Source: Chitinophagaceae bacterium
GTDB taxonomy: Bacteria > Bacteroidota > Bacteroidia > Chitinophagales > Chitinophagaceae
Length of the DNA: 45,634 nt
Reading direction: 5' to 3'
Assembly: GCA_017853235.1 (NCBI GenBank)
Contig: JAFMJX010000001.1
Span: 1-45,634, forward strand
The notes below the pieces were generated by a model that was given only the letters and a program-made list of their open reading frames with translations, did no database searches and was not told where the DNA came from. Made by a program: the position numbers and the translations under genes. Below, one piece after another: positions 34,217 through 42,156 of the stretch (positions within the stretch are counted from its first letter, which is position 1; the number at the start of each line of letters is the position of its first letter).

Positions 34217-35542
34217 CTATTTGATACCATACTTATGCTTGTAGCGTTCGTATAGCTGCTTTTGTTTGTTATCAAGTGAAATAGATCTTCCTTGAATAAA
34301 AGCGTGGCTTAATTGATTGCTGCGCATGTCTAAAATATCACCCTGGCTTACAATAATATTGGCGTCTTTGCCTACTTCAATAGAACCCGTTTTGTCATCA
34401 ATACCCAAAATTTTCGCACTATTTAGGGTGATGGCGGTGAGGGCTTCTTCTTTAGTTAAACCATAAGTAGCAGCCGTTCCTGCATTAAAGCTAAGGTTGA
34501 TTTGTTTAGCGTTATCGCTCATGTCATTCAAAGCAAATAACACACCCGCTTTGCTTAATTGTGCTGGTGTTTTATAAGGTTGATCAATATCATCATCTTC
34601 GGTTGCGGGAAGGGCGTGTTGTTGATCTATAATTACTGGAATTTTATTTTCTGCTAATAAATTAGCTATTTGAAAACTCTCTGATCCACCTACAATCACA
34701 ATGTTGAATCCAAAAGTTTTTCCTAAATCAATAGCAACCAACATTTGTTTTACTTCATTAGCGCGCACAAATAATTTTTGTTTGCCTTCAAACAAAGCGC
34801 GCGTAGCTTCAAATTTCAAATTACTAGCAACATGATTTTTTTCTTGCAAATAAGCCTTTGCCTGAGTAAAAAAGTTTTTAATAATTTCTATTTTATCAAA
34901 TGCGGCTTTTGCAGGATCCGAAGGGGCGCCAACGCCCATCATCATGGCGCGGAAACCGCCACGACCCCCGCGACGAGCCATCATGGATGGAATAGTGATG
35001 TACATGCCCGTATTGGCTTTATATTCAGCATCTTCATAATTCCATGCATCTAATTGAACCACACTAGAGCGCCCCTCAATGAGTTCACCTTCGGGAGCAA
35101 TATGCGCCAACAACACGCCATTAGAGCGCAATACGTTGGTTACTTTTGAATCGGTATTATAAGAAACAATACTTCTTATGTCTGCATTGTTTTCTCCAAT
35201 TTCTTGTAAGTCGTTGCTACCACGAACCCCGCTTGAAATTTCTTTCAAACCTAAAAAAGAATTAGGTAAGATTAAACCAGGATAAACTTGTTTTCCTGTT
35301 CCATCAATTTCGGTAGCGCCTTTTGGAACCGGAACACCCACCCCCACAGCAGTAATTTTTCCTTTTTCAAACACTATCGTAGCATCATTTAAAACGGTAC
35401 CGTTACCCACATGCACGGTAGCATGAGTGATTGCGGTAGCGCCCTTTTGAGCAGGAGCGGGATACACCGTTTCCTGAGCCTTCGCCATTGTTACTAACAA
35501 TGCAAAGGATAATATTAATAAACTAGCATATTTCTTTTGCAT
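34217..35542 (-). CDS. exported amidohydrolase-like protein lacking the metal motif
   Basis: A 441-residue relative of imidazolonepropionase-type amidohydrolases with a signal peptide (MQKKYASLLILSFALLVTMAKAQ). The beta-sandwich start (ITHATVHVGNGTVLNDATIVFEKGKITAVG) and the C-terminal TLNSAKILGIDDKTGSIEVGKDANIIV are typical. However, the strand that normally reads PGLIDxHxH is PGLILPNSFLGL, so the two metal-binding His are absent, and the late catalytic Asp context is also changed (FALNDMSDNAKQ). It is therefore probably not a normal metal hydrolase. It lies 3 nt after the larger amidohydrolase and may be its structural partner. Confidence 0.85.
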   Translation of the reverse strand: MQKKYASLLILSFALLVTMAKAQETVYPAPAQKGATAITHATVHVGNGTVLNDATIVFEKGKITAVGVGVPVPKGATEIDGTGKQVYPGLILPNSFLGLKEISSGVRGSNDLQEIGENNADIRSIVSYNTDSKVTNVLRSNGVLLAHIAPEGELIEGRSSVVQLDAWNYEDAEYKANTGMYITIPSMMARRGGRGGFRAMMMGVGAPSDPAKAAFDKIEIIKNFFTQAKAYLQEKNHVASNLKFEATRALFEGKQKLFVRANEVKQMLVAIDLGKTFGFNIVIVGGSESFQIANLLAENKIPVIIDQQHALPATEDDDIDQPYKTPAQLSKAGVLFALNDMSDNAKQINLSFNAGTAATYGLTKEEALTAITLNSAKILGIDDKTGSIEVGKDANIIVSQGDILDMRSNQLSHAFIQGRSISLDNKQKQLYERYKHKYGIK

Positions 35543-35545
35543 ACA

Positions 35546-38500
35546 TTAATTGTTTTCGTTTTCATAAATAGTGGCCATATGATCTTCGTGTTCGTGATCG
35601 CCACAAGTTAATAATACTTGGAAGCTAGGTGTAGCGGCGCGCATTGGCATACCCGCGCGTTTATCCCCCAACATTTTTTGAATCAATCTAGATTTTTCGG
35701 CAGTAATTTTTTTACGCGCTTCGGCATCTTTTTCTCTATCAAAATAAACAACACCATCTACAATTGTTTTTTCTGCCTTAGCATAAATACTTAAAGGATT
35801 GTCGGACCACAATACCACGTCCGCATCTTTACCCACCTTAATGCTTCCTACTTTATTATCAACGTGCAAAGCTTTAGCAGGATTTAAAGTCACCATTTTT
35901 AAAGCCTCTTCTTCGCTCACACCACCATACTTCACAATTTTGCCTGCTTCTTGATTTAATCTGCGCGCCATTTCTGCATCATCAGAATTAATACAAACGT
36001 TTAATCCTACTTTTTGCATAATTGCAGCGTTGTATGCAATTGCATCTTGTACTTCTGTTTTATACATAAACCAATCTGAGAAAGTAGAAACACTGGCGCC
36101 GTGTGCTTTCATTTTGTCGGCCACCTTATATCCTTCCAAAATGTGCGTGAAAGTATTAAACGTAAAACCATATTTATCACCTACACGCATAGCGTATGTA
36201 ATTTCTGGCTGTACATAAGAGTGACAAGTAATGAAACGTTTTTTATTTAAAATTTCTACAAGTGCATCTAATTCTAAATCACGACGCCCGTTAGGATTCG
36301 CCTTAAGATTTTTTTGATAATCAACTGCGCGATCAAATGCATCATTCAACACTTCTTCTACTCCCATTCTGGTATCGGGGTAACGATTGTTGTTGGTGCT
36401 GGTTGTTCGTTTTACGTTTTCACCTAAAGCGAATTTGATAAACGGATCTGCACCCGCAAATTTTAAGCCCTCGTCTGAAGCGCCCCAACGTAATTTAATT
36501 AATTGAGTTTGTCCACCAATGGTGTTTGCAGAACCATGTAATATGTGTGAGCTTGTTACACCACCACTTAATTGACGATAAATATTTACATCTTCTGGAT
36601 TTAAGTTATCACCAATTCGCACTTCCGAAGTAACCGACTGGCCCCCTTCGTTGGTAGACATTGACGCAATGTGAGAGTGTTCATCTATCACACCAGGACT
36701 CAAATGTTTTCCGGTACCGTCTACTATTTTAGCAGAAGCATCAGAAATGTTTTTGCCCACCTTCGCAATTTTACCACCCTTAATTAATACATCTGTATTT
36801 TGTAAAATTCCATCTTTTTCGTTAGTCCAAACGGTTGCATTTTTAATTAAAATGGTTTCTTGTTGAGGAACCACTTCATTTCCAAAACCAGTAAATGGAT
36901 AAGTTACTTTTGAAACAAATCGTGCGCTATCTTGACCGCCGCGTCTAAAATCACCTCTGGCAGTTTCGTTTGTTGTGCCTAATGCACTCTTGAATGTTGC
37001 AGACCAAGTTGATTTATTGCCAGCACCATCGGTTCCTAAACCAGACCAGGTGTTTCCAGAAATAACTCCGCTTAAACGAAGCTGATCTGCGCCACGCCCC
37101 TTTTTAGTAGGAAAATTAATTTTAACAAGAGCTTCGTTCACGGTTACTTTAGCTGACAAAGTATCTGCACCAATGATGTTTGCAGATAAATCTTTTTTCA
37201 CTTCTAAATTATATTCAGTTTTGGTACCATTATTATTAATCGTTAAAGTGTATTTGCCAGCAAGGTTTGTCCATTCTGTTTCATTCACTTCATATTTATT
37301 TCCTTGTACCCAGTTTTCAATAATTTTTGAATTCGCGTTAAACACGGGCTCGGTGGTGATAATAAAATTAGCCCACTTGCCCGTTTCGATAGAGCCCACC
37401 TGATCATACACACCCAATAAAGTGGCGGGTGTTTTTGTTAAAGCTTCTAACGCTTTGGTTTCTGATAAACCATTTTGAATTGCTTTTTTAACATTCGCTA
37501 AAAATTGCTTGCTGTCTTTCATGTCTCCAGACGTTAAGCTAAATGGAATATTTGCTTTTTCAAAAACGCCAGGATTGGTTGGCGCTAACTCCCAATGTTT
37601 CATGTCTGCTAATGAAACAAAACGCGCATCATTAGGGTCTTCTACGTCCATTGCTGCAGGAAAATCGACACCTAATATATAAGACGCTTTTGTTTTTGCT
37701 ATTTCATCAATACGTTGGTAACCGTTATCAGCACCTCTAATAATGTATTGTACACCAAATTCGTCCCCAATTCTATCAGCTCTTACCGCGTTCCACTTAT
37801 CATCTGTTGCAAAAATTTGCGGCATACTTTGGTTATTGTTCCAAGCTTCTAAAGACAGGTTTACTCCTTCGCTTACAGGTTTTGTTTGATACCATTTTGC
37901 ATCTAAATATGATTGACGCAAAACAGCAATGCTTCCCATTAAACTACTTGGATAAGATTGCGTAGAAGTTCCTTTATCAAAAGAATATACCGAAGCAGCT
38001 TTTGTTTTTAAAATAGCTTTATGATTATCATCTGTTGCCAAACTAACAACCGCACCAGTGCCCCTTGCTAAACCATCTTTGACGTGAGTGAATACGGCAC
38101 CAAACCCGTTTGCACGAAAACCGCTTGCACCATTTTCGTCTACCGTAAAAATATCTACTGCATTTATTTCGGGACGCACCGCCTGGTTCCAGTTATAGGC
38201 ACCTGGTTTGTTTGAAATAAATTGTGCAGGAGCGCCAAAGTTAAATCCACCTTGTCCTCGTTGGGGAGCCGGCAAGCCATAACTTGTTAATGCGTCAATA
38301 AAAGAGGGATAAATAAATTTACCCGCACAATCCACTACAATAGCATCGGCGGGAACCGAAAGCCCTGTGCCAACCGCCACAATTTTACCTTGCTTAATAA
38401 TTAATGTTGCCTTTTCAATTTTGGTGTTTTCGTTTTGAATAATTGTTGCATTGGTGAATGCATACAATCCACTACGAACATCTCTTATTCCGTTTATTGG

Positions 38501-38569
38501 AAATGTTTCTTGTGCTTGTGCTAAGAACACGACACAAAACAGTAGAAGAGAAGATAAGATCCGCTTCAT
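35546..38569 (-). CDS. exported two-module amidohydrolase (inactive N half, active C half)
   Basis: A 1007-residue exported protein (signal MKRILSSLLLFCVVFLAQAQ). The N-terminal amidohydrolase module (about 22-425) has PSFIDALTSYG where HxH should be and looks inactive. A beta-rich linker follows (about 433-540). The C-terminal module (about 570-970) is complete: His631-Ser-His633 (GVIDEHSHIAS), His783 (ITCHSYVQPE), His809 (FNTFTHILEGYK) and Asp863/864 (CINSDDAEMA). A His/Glu-rich tail (GDHEHEDHMATIYENENN) may bind metal. Substrate unknown; periplasmic imidazolonepropionase-like proteins of this kind are widespread in Bacteroidota. Probably expressed with the 441-residue protein 3 nt downstream. 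Confidence 0.88.
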   Translation of the reverse strand: MKRILSSLLLFCVVFLAQAQETFPINGIRDVRSGLYAFTNATIIQNENTKIEKATLIIKQGKIVAVGTGLSVPADAIVVDCAGKFIYPSFIDALTSYGLPAPQRGQGGFNFGAPAQFISNKPGAYNWNQAVRPEINAVDIFTVDENGASGFRANGFGAVFTHVKDGLARGTGAVVSLATDDNHKAILKTKAASVYSFDKGTSTQSYPSSLMGSIAVLRQSYLDAKWYQTKPVSEGVNLSLEAWNNNQSMPQIFATDDKWNAVRADRIGDEFGVQYIIRGADNGYQRIDEIAKTKASYILGVDFPAAMDVEDPNDARFVSLADMKHWELAPTNPGVFEKANIPFSLTSGDMKDSKQFLANVKKAIQNGLSETKALEALTKTPATLLGVYDQVGSIETGKWANFIITTEPVFNANSKIIENWVQGNKYEVNETEWTNLAGKYTLTINNNGTKTEYNLEVKKDLSANIIGADTLSAKVTVNEALVKINFPTKKGRGADQLRLSGVISGNTWSGLGTDGAGNKSTWSATFKSALGTTNETARGDFRRGGQDSARFVSKVTYPFTGFGNEVVPQQETILIKNATVWTNEKDGILQNTDVLIKGGKIAKVGKNISDASAKIVDGTGKHLSPGVIDEHSHIASMSTNEGGQSVTSEVRIGDNLNPEDVNIYRQLSGGVTSSHILHGSANTIGGQTQLIKLRWGASDEGLKFAGADPFIKFALGENVKRTTSTNNNRYPDTRMGVEEVLNDAFDRAVDYQKNLKANPNGRRDLELDALVEILNKKRFITCHSYVQPEITYAMRVGDKYGFTFNTFTHILEGYKVADKMKAHGASVSTFSDWFMYKTEVQDAIAYNAAIMQKVGLNVCINSDDAEMARRLNQEAGKIVKYGGVSEEEALKMVTLNPAKALHVDNKVGSIKVGKDADVVLWSDNPLSIYAKAEKTIVDGVVYFDREKDAEARKKITAEKSRLIQKMLGDKRAGMPMRAATPSFQVLLTCGDHEHEDHMATIYENENN

Positions 38570-38684
38570 ACGCGACTGAATTTAGTTGTTTAATAATACT
38601 TCTGAACAGAAGGGTTTTAAAGCTACTAAAAACTTGTTGTGAAAAAACGAAAAAGAGAAAATTTTTGATAAATGGAGGAAGAAA

Positions 38685-40553
38685 TTATCGGCCCATATAC
38701 ACCATTAATATTTGAACATCGCTAGGGTTCACACCGCTAATGCGACTTGCTTGACCCAAAGTAAGCGGGCGCACTTTTTTAAACTTTTGAAGTGCTTCAA
38801 TAGAAAGCGCAGCCACTTTATCGTAATCAAAATGAACAGGAATTAATTTATTTTCTAATGTGGCCATTCGATCAACGATTTCTTTTTCTTTTTCAATATA
38901 TCGCTCGTACTTAATTTGAATCTCGGCCTGTTCCAAGCATTCGGTATCGTTGTTTTCTAATTTTAATTTTATATCGGGTGTATGATCTAATATTTGTTGT
39001 AGGCTAATATTGGGGCGCAGCACAAGTTTTGAGGCTTTTTGTTTTTCGCTAAGGGGTGCCGATTCAATACTGTTTAAAAAATCATTGATTAGATTTGGCT
39101 CAATAGATTCGGTGTTTAGAATAGATTTTATTTCGTTGACCTGTTTGTTTTTTTCATCCACACGACGCATTCTTTCCTCCTTCGCTAAACCAAGTTTATA
39201 ACTTAATTCGGTCAATCTAAGATCGGCGTTGTCTTGGCGCAATAGGGTTCTAAATTCGGCACGCGAAGTAAACATGCGGTAGGGTTCGTTGGTGCCCTTG
39301 CTTATTAGGTCATCAATTAATACACCAATATAGGCTTCGCTTCTTTGTAAAATAAGTGGCGGCTGGTTGTTGATTTTTAAATGTGCGTTCATTCCAGCCA
39401 TAATGCCTTGACAAGCTGCCTCTTCATAACCCGTGGTTCCATTAATTTGACCCGCAAAATATAAATGCTCAATTGCTTTAGTTTCAAGGGTATAGGTTAA
39501 TTGTGTGGGCTGAAAATAGTCGTATTCAATGGCATATCCCGGACGAAACATTCTAGCCTTTTCAAATCCAGGAACCATACGAAGAGCTTCGTATTGTACT
39601 TCTTCTGGTAAGCTTGTGCTAAAACCGTTTACATATATTTCAATGGTATTCCAGCCTTCTGGCTCTACAAATAATTGGTGACGTTCTCTATCTGCAAATC
39701 GATTGATTTTATCTTCAATACTTGGACAGTATCTGGGTCCGACCCCCTCAATACGACCTTGGTACATTGGGCTACGGTCAAATCCGGTCTTTAAAATTTC
39801 ATGCACCCTAGAATCAGTATATGTAATATGACAAGGACGCTGATCCTTAGCCTTGACTCTGGGAATATTTAAGTATGAAAATCCCACCACCTCATCATCT
39901 CCTTCTTGTATTTCCATCTTAGAATAGTCTAAACTACGACCATCTACCCTTGGAGGGGTTCCTGTTTTTAGTCTATCGGACTCTAATCCAAAGGAAACCA
40001 GTTGTTCGGTAATGCCTGTGGCAGATTTTTCAGCTACGCGACCACCTCCAATTTGTTTTTCACCTATATGAATAATTCCATTTAGAAAGGTTCCACTGGT
40101 AATGACAACCGCATCTGCCTCAATCTTGTGACCCAGGCTTGTGATCACCCCACAAGCTTTATTGTTTTTAATGATTAATTCCTGCACCGAATCCTGGTAA
40201 AAATCTACATTAGGAGTGTTTTCCAACATCTCTCTCCACTTTGATGCAAATAAATGACGATCATTTTGAGTGCGTGGACTCCACATGGCCGGCCCCTTAC
40301 TCTTATTAAGCATTCTAAACTGAATCGTACTTAAATCACTCACAATTCCACTGTATCCGCCAAGAGCATCAATTTCCCTTACTATTTGTCCCTTAGCAAT
40401 GCCCCCCATGGCAGGATTACAGCTCATTTGGGCAATAGTCTGCATATTCATGGTTACCAATAAAACCTTGGAGCCCATATTGGCCGCCGCTGCTGCTGCT
40501 TCACAACCCGCGTGGCCAGCACCTACTACTATGACATTGTATTTTGGAAACAT
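38685..40553 (-). CDS. mnmG: tRNA uridine-34 carboxymethylaminomethyl synthesis enzyme MnmG (GidA)
   Basis: FAD- and folate-dependent partner of MnmE in modifying the wobble uridine of several tRNAs. With start ATG 40553 it has 622 residues, the usual length. Seen are the FAD motif VVGAGHAGCEAAAAA (9-23), MSCNPAMGGIAKGQIVREIDALGG, SGTFLNGIIHIGEKQIGGGR, the GTPPRVDGRSLDYS segment and the C-terminal helical MnmE-binding domain. The longer frame starts with a TTG upstream of a TATCTTTG box and is not used. mnmG lies next to origins in many bacteria; here two parS-like palindromes lie just beyond its 5' end. Confidence 0.96.
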   Translation of the reverse strand: MFPKYNVIVVGAGHAGCEAAAAAANMGSKVLLVTMNMQTIAQMSCNPAMGGIAKGQIVREIDALGGYSGIVSDLSTIQFRMLNKSKGPAMWSPRTQNDRHLFASKWREMLENTPNVDFYQDSVQELIIKNNKACGVITSLGHKIEADAVVITSGTFLNGIIHIGEKQIGGGRVAEKSATGITEQLVSFGLESDRLKTGTPPRVDGRSLDYSKMEIQEGDDEVVGFSYLNIPRVKAKDQRPCHITYTDSRVHEILKTGFDRSPMYQGRIEGVGPRYCPSIEDKINRFADRERHQLFVEPEGWNTIEIYVNGFSTSLPEEVQYEALRMVPGFEKARMFRPGYAIEYDYFQPTQLTYTLETKAIEHLYFAGQINGTTGYEEAACQGIMAGMNAHLKINNQPPLILQRSEAYIGVLIDDLISKGTNEPYRMFTSRAEFRTLLRQDNADLRLTELSYKLGLAKEERMRRVDEKNKQVNEIKSILNTESIEPNLINDFLNSIESAPLSEKQKASKLVLRPNISLQQILDHTPDIKLKLENNDTECLEQAEIQIKYERYIEKEKEIVDRMATLENKLIPVHFDYDKVAALSIEALQKFKKVRPLTLGQASRISGVNPSDVQILMVYMGR

Positions 40554-40561
40554 AAGGATTG

Positions 40562-40569
40562 CAAAGATA
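40562..40569 (-). promoter_or_regulatory. -7 promoter box (TATCTTTG) of mnmG
   Basis: Exact TAnnTTTG on the minus strand, 8 nt before the ATG. It supports ATG 40553 as the start rather than the upstream TTG. Confidence 0.55.
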
Positions 40570-40658
40570 AGCCCGTATTGAATACCAAGCAATTCAATTA
40601 GTTAGGAATTGTTTTATTTAGTACATTTTATATAGCTGTCCGCAGTTGATTCAAAAAA

Positions 40659-40674
40659 TGTTCCACGTGGAACG
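40659..40674. promoter_or_regulatory. parS-like centromere site 1 (TGTTCCACGTGGAACG)
   Basis: Fifteen of sixteen bases of the ParB site TGTTNCACGTGNAACA. It lies in the mnmG-ybeY gap, exactly 70 bp from a perfect copy. Confidence 0.85.
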
Positions 40675-40718
40675 TTTTGAATTAGGCACACCCGTTTTAC
40701 CTATATATTTCTCTAAAA

Positions 40719-41165
40719 TTATTTGGACTGTTCCACGTGGAACATTTTTAGGTAGGACCTGATCCATTTATTCTCCAAGGAGCGCATTTTTTTGATATCT
40801 GCTGGTTTTTTGTCCTTATATCCACAAAAATGGAGTGCGCCATGAAAAATTATCCTTAAAAGTTCCTCTTTATAAGGGGTTTTTAGGGTTTTGGCATTTT
40901 CTTTTACTCGGTCTATACTTATATATACATCAGCAATGAGTGTTCCCTTTTGTTCTGAAAGGTCAAAACTGATAATATCTGTATAGTAATTGTGTTTTAG
41001 GTAGGTTTTATTAATATCTAACAAATACTTGTCGGAGCAAAATATATATTGAAGGCTTGCTACTTTCAACCCCTCTTTGGCTAACTGCTTTTCAATAAAC
41101 GACTTAAGGGCGGCTCGGTTAGTTAGCGCAGTGTTTTTATCAGCCTTATTAAATGAAATACGCAT
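40719..41165 (-). CDS. ybeY: endoribonuclease / rRNA maturation factor YbeY
   Basis: Zinc endoribonuclease for 16S rRNA 3'-end maturation and ribosome quality control. The 148 residues keep the fold and the HGALH motif (His108, His112). The usual third His is replaced by FCGYKDKKPADIKKMR, where Asp118 is the likely third ligand, a form I associate with Bacteroidota homologues. The Ser/Asp-rich TDIISFDL and LIADVYIS segments are present. The C-terminal MFHVEQSK is encoded by the second parS palindrome, so the protein end has been shaped by that DNA site. It is divergent from feoA. Confidence 0.9.
   Translation of the reverse strand: MRISFNKADKNTALTNRAALKSFIEKQLAKEGLKVASLQYIFCSDKYLLDINKTYLKHNYYTDIISFDLSEQKGTLIADVYISIDRVKENAKTLKTPYKEELLRIIFHGALHFCGYKDKKPADIKKMRSLENKWIRSYLKMFHVEQSK
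40729..40744. promoter_or_regulatory. parS-like centromere site 2 (perfect TGTTCCACGTGGAACA)
   Basis: Perfect 16-bp palindrome matching the ParB consensus TGTTNCACGTGNAACA, located inside the 3' end of ybeY where it encodes FHVE. Together with site 1, 70 bp away, it strongly suggests a chromosomal segregation locus. Confidence 0.92.
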
Positions 41166-41205
41166 ACAATTGGGTTCTTCTTTATTGCTCCAAATTTCGT
41201 AACTA

Positions 41206-41232
41206 TTTGTGTAAAAAAGGAAACTATCTTTG
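41206..41232 (+). promoter_or_regulatory. promoter of feoA
   Basis: TTTG at 41206-41209, 15-nt spacer, TATCTTTG at 41225-41232 (exact -7 match), 9 nt before the feoA ATG. Confidence 0.5.
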
Positions 41233-41241
41233 TAATAATAT

Positions 41242-41481
41242 ATGAGGAAGTTATCTGAATTAAAAATGGGGCAGTCGGGAGTGATTCATTCTTTTGAAAA
41301 CGATGAAATCTTTTTAAAATTAATGGAGATGGGATGTATACCCGGTGAAACCATCCGAGTAGAACAAATAGCGCCACTAGGCGATCCTATCTCTATATCG
41401 GTGGCTGGATACCAATTAAGTTTGCGTATGAACGAAGCCGATAGTATTCTAATTAGTGCCGAATCCATCACAAACAATTGA
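41242..41481 (+). CDS. feoA: FeoA domain protein
   Basis: A 79-residue SH3-like protein: MRKLSELKMGQSGVIHSFENDE, then LKLMEMGCIPGETIRVEQIAPLGDPISISVAGYQLSLRMNEADSILI, the full FeoA pattern including the L-x-x-M-G-x-x-P-G turn. FeoA normally assists the ferrous iron permease FeoB at the inner membrane. No feoB is present in the window and the next gene is nadD after 20 nt, so this FeoA may serve a distant FeoB or do something else. Start ATG 41242 lies just after its promoter. Confidence 0.92.
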   Translation: MRKLSELKMGQSGVIHSFENDEIFLKLMEMGCIPGETIRVEQIAPLGDPISISVAGYQLSLRMNEADSILISAESITNN

Positions 41482-41501
41482 TAATCAATTAATTAAACAA
41501 A

Positions 41502-42107
41502 ATGAAGATTGGTTTATTTTTTGGTTCTTTTAATCCCATACATAACGGACACCTTATGGTAGCTAGTTATGTAGCCAATCATTCTGACCTTAAGCAAGTG
41601 TGGTTGGTGGTGTCTCCTCAAAATCCTCTCAAGCCCCAGGGGAGCTTGCTGAACGAATATGATCGCTTGCATTTAGCAAAATTGGCTATCGAAGATGATC
41701 TTCAATTAAAGGTTTCTGATATTGAATTTTCATTGCCCCGCCCCTCTTATACCATTGATACACTGACTTATTTACAAGAGAAATATCCGCAACACGAATT
41801 TTCGGTGATAATGGGAGGAGATAGTTTTCAAAATTTACCTAAATGGAAAAACTTTGAAACACTGGTTAAAAATTATCGTTTCATTGTTTATCGTCGTGAA
41901 GGATTTGATATTAGTAATGATTATGGTGCAGAGGTTTTATTTCTAGAAGCCCCTCTATTACAATTATCTGCGACACTTATACGTAACAATCGAAAAGAAG
42001 GAATTACCATTCGTTATTTAGTTCCCGAAAAAGTGAGAGAGGAAATTGAGAATAATAATTATTTTAAAGAAGAAGGCGCGATCCTGCGCGATGCGAAGAA
42101 AAAGTAA
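41502..42107 (+). CDS. nadD: nicotinate-nucleotide adenylyltransferase
   Basis: Converts nicotinate mononucleotide and ATP to deamido-NAD, a required step of NAD synthesis. The 201 residues show the nucleotidyltransferase signature GSFNPIHNGH (His14, His17) at the N-terminus, the VSPQNPLKPQGSLL region, ADENYLATE-binding DSFQNLPKWKNFE, and the C-terminal SATLIRNN (the SxTxxR motif). It lies 20 nt after feoA and is closed by a long hairpin shared with rho. Confidence 0.95.
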   Translation: MKIGLFFGSFNPIHNGHLMVASYVANHSDLKQVWLVVSPQNPLKPQGSLLNEYDRLHLAKLAIEDDLQLKVSDIEFSLPRPSYTIDTLTYLQEKYPQHEFSVIMGGDSFQNLPKWKNFETLVKNYRFIVYRREGFDISNDYGAEVLFLEAPLLQLSATLIRNNRKEGITIRYLVPEKVREEIENNNYFKEEGAILRDAKKK

Positions 42108-42120
42108 TAAAATTAAAAAT

Positions 42121-42155
42121 AAAAAAACCCTCTGAATTTTTCAGAGGGTTTTTTT
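42121..42155. terminator. bidirectional terminator between nadD and rho
   Basis: Perfect 15-bp stem (42121-42135 with 42141-42155; core ACCCTCTGA / TCAGAGGGT) with a 5-nt loop and A/T runs on both sides. It can end nadD on the plus strand and rho on the minus strand. Confidence 0.93.
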
Positions 42156-42156
42156 A

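Noticed and set aside
38599..38612. CTTCTG/CAGAAG inverted repeat upstream of the large amidohydrolase
   Set aside because: Stem of 6 bp with a 2-nt loop, too short to support as a regulatory hairpin; could be a regulator site but nothing confirms it.
40554..40592. Upstream TTG start of mnmG
   Set aside because: Lies upstream of the -7 box; the family begins at MFPKYNVIVVGAG.
41123..41377. 84-codon minus-strand open frame across feoA and the ybeY start
   Set aside because: Overlaps two well-supported genes and shows no family signature.
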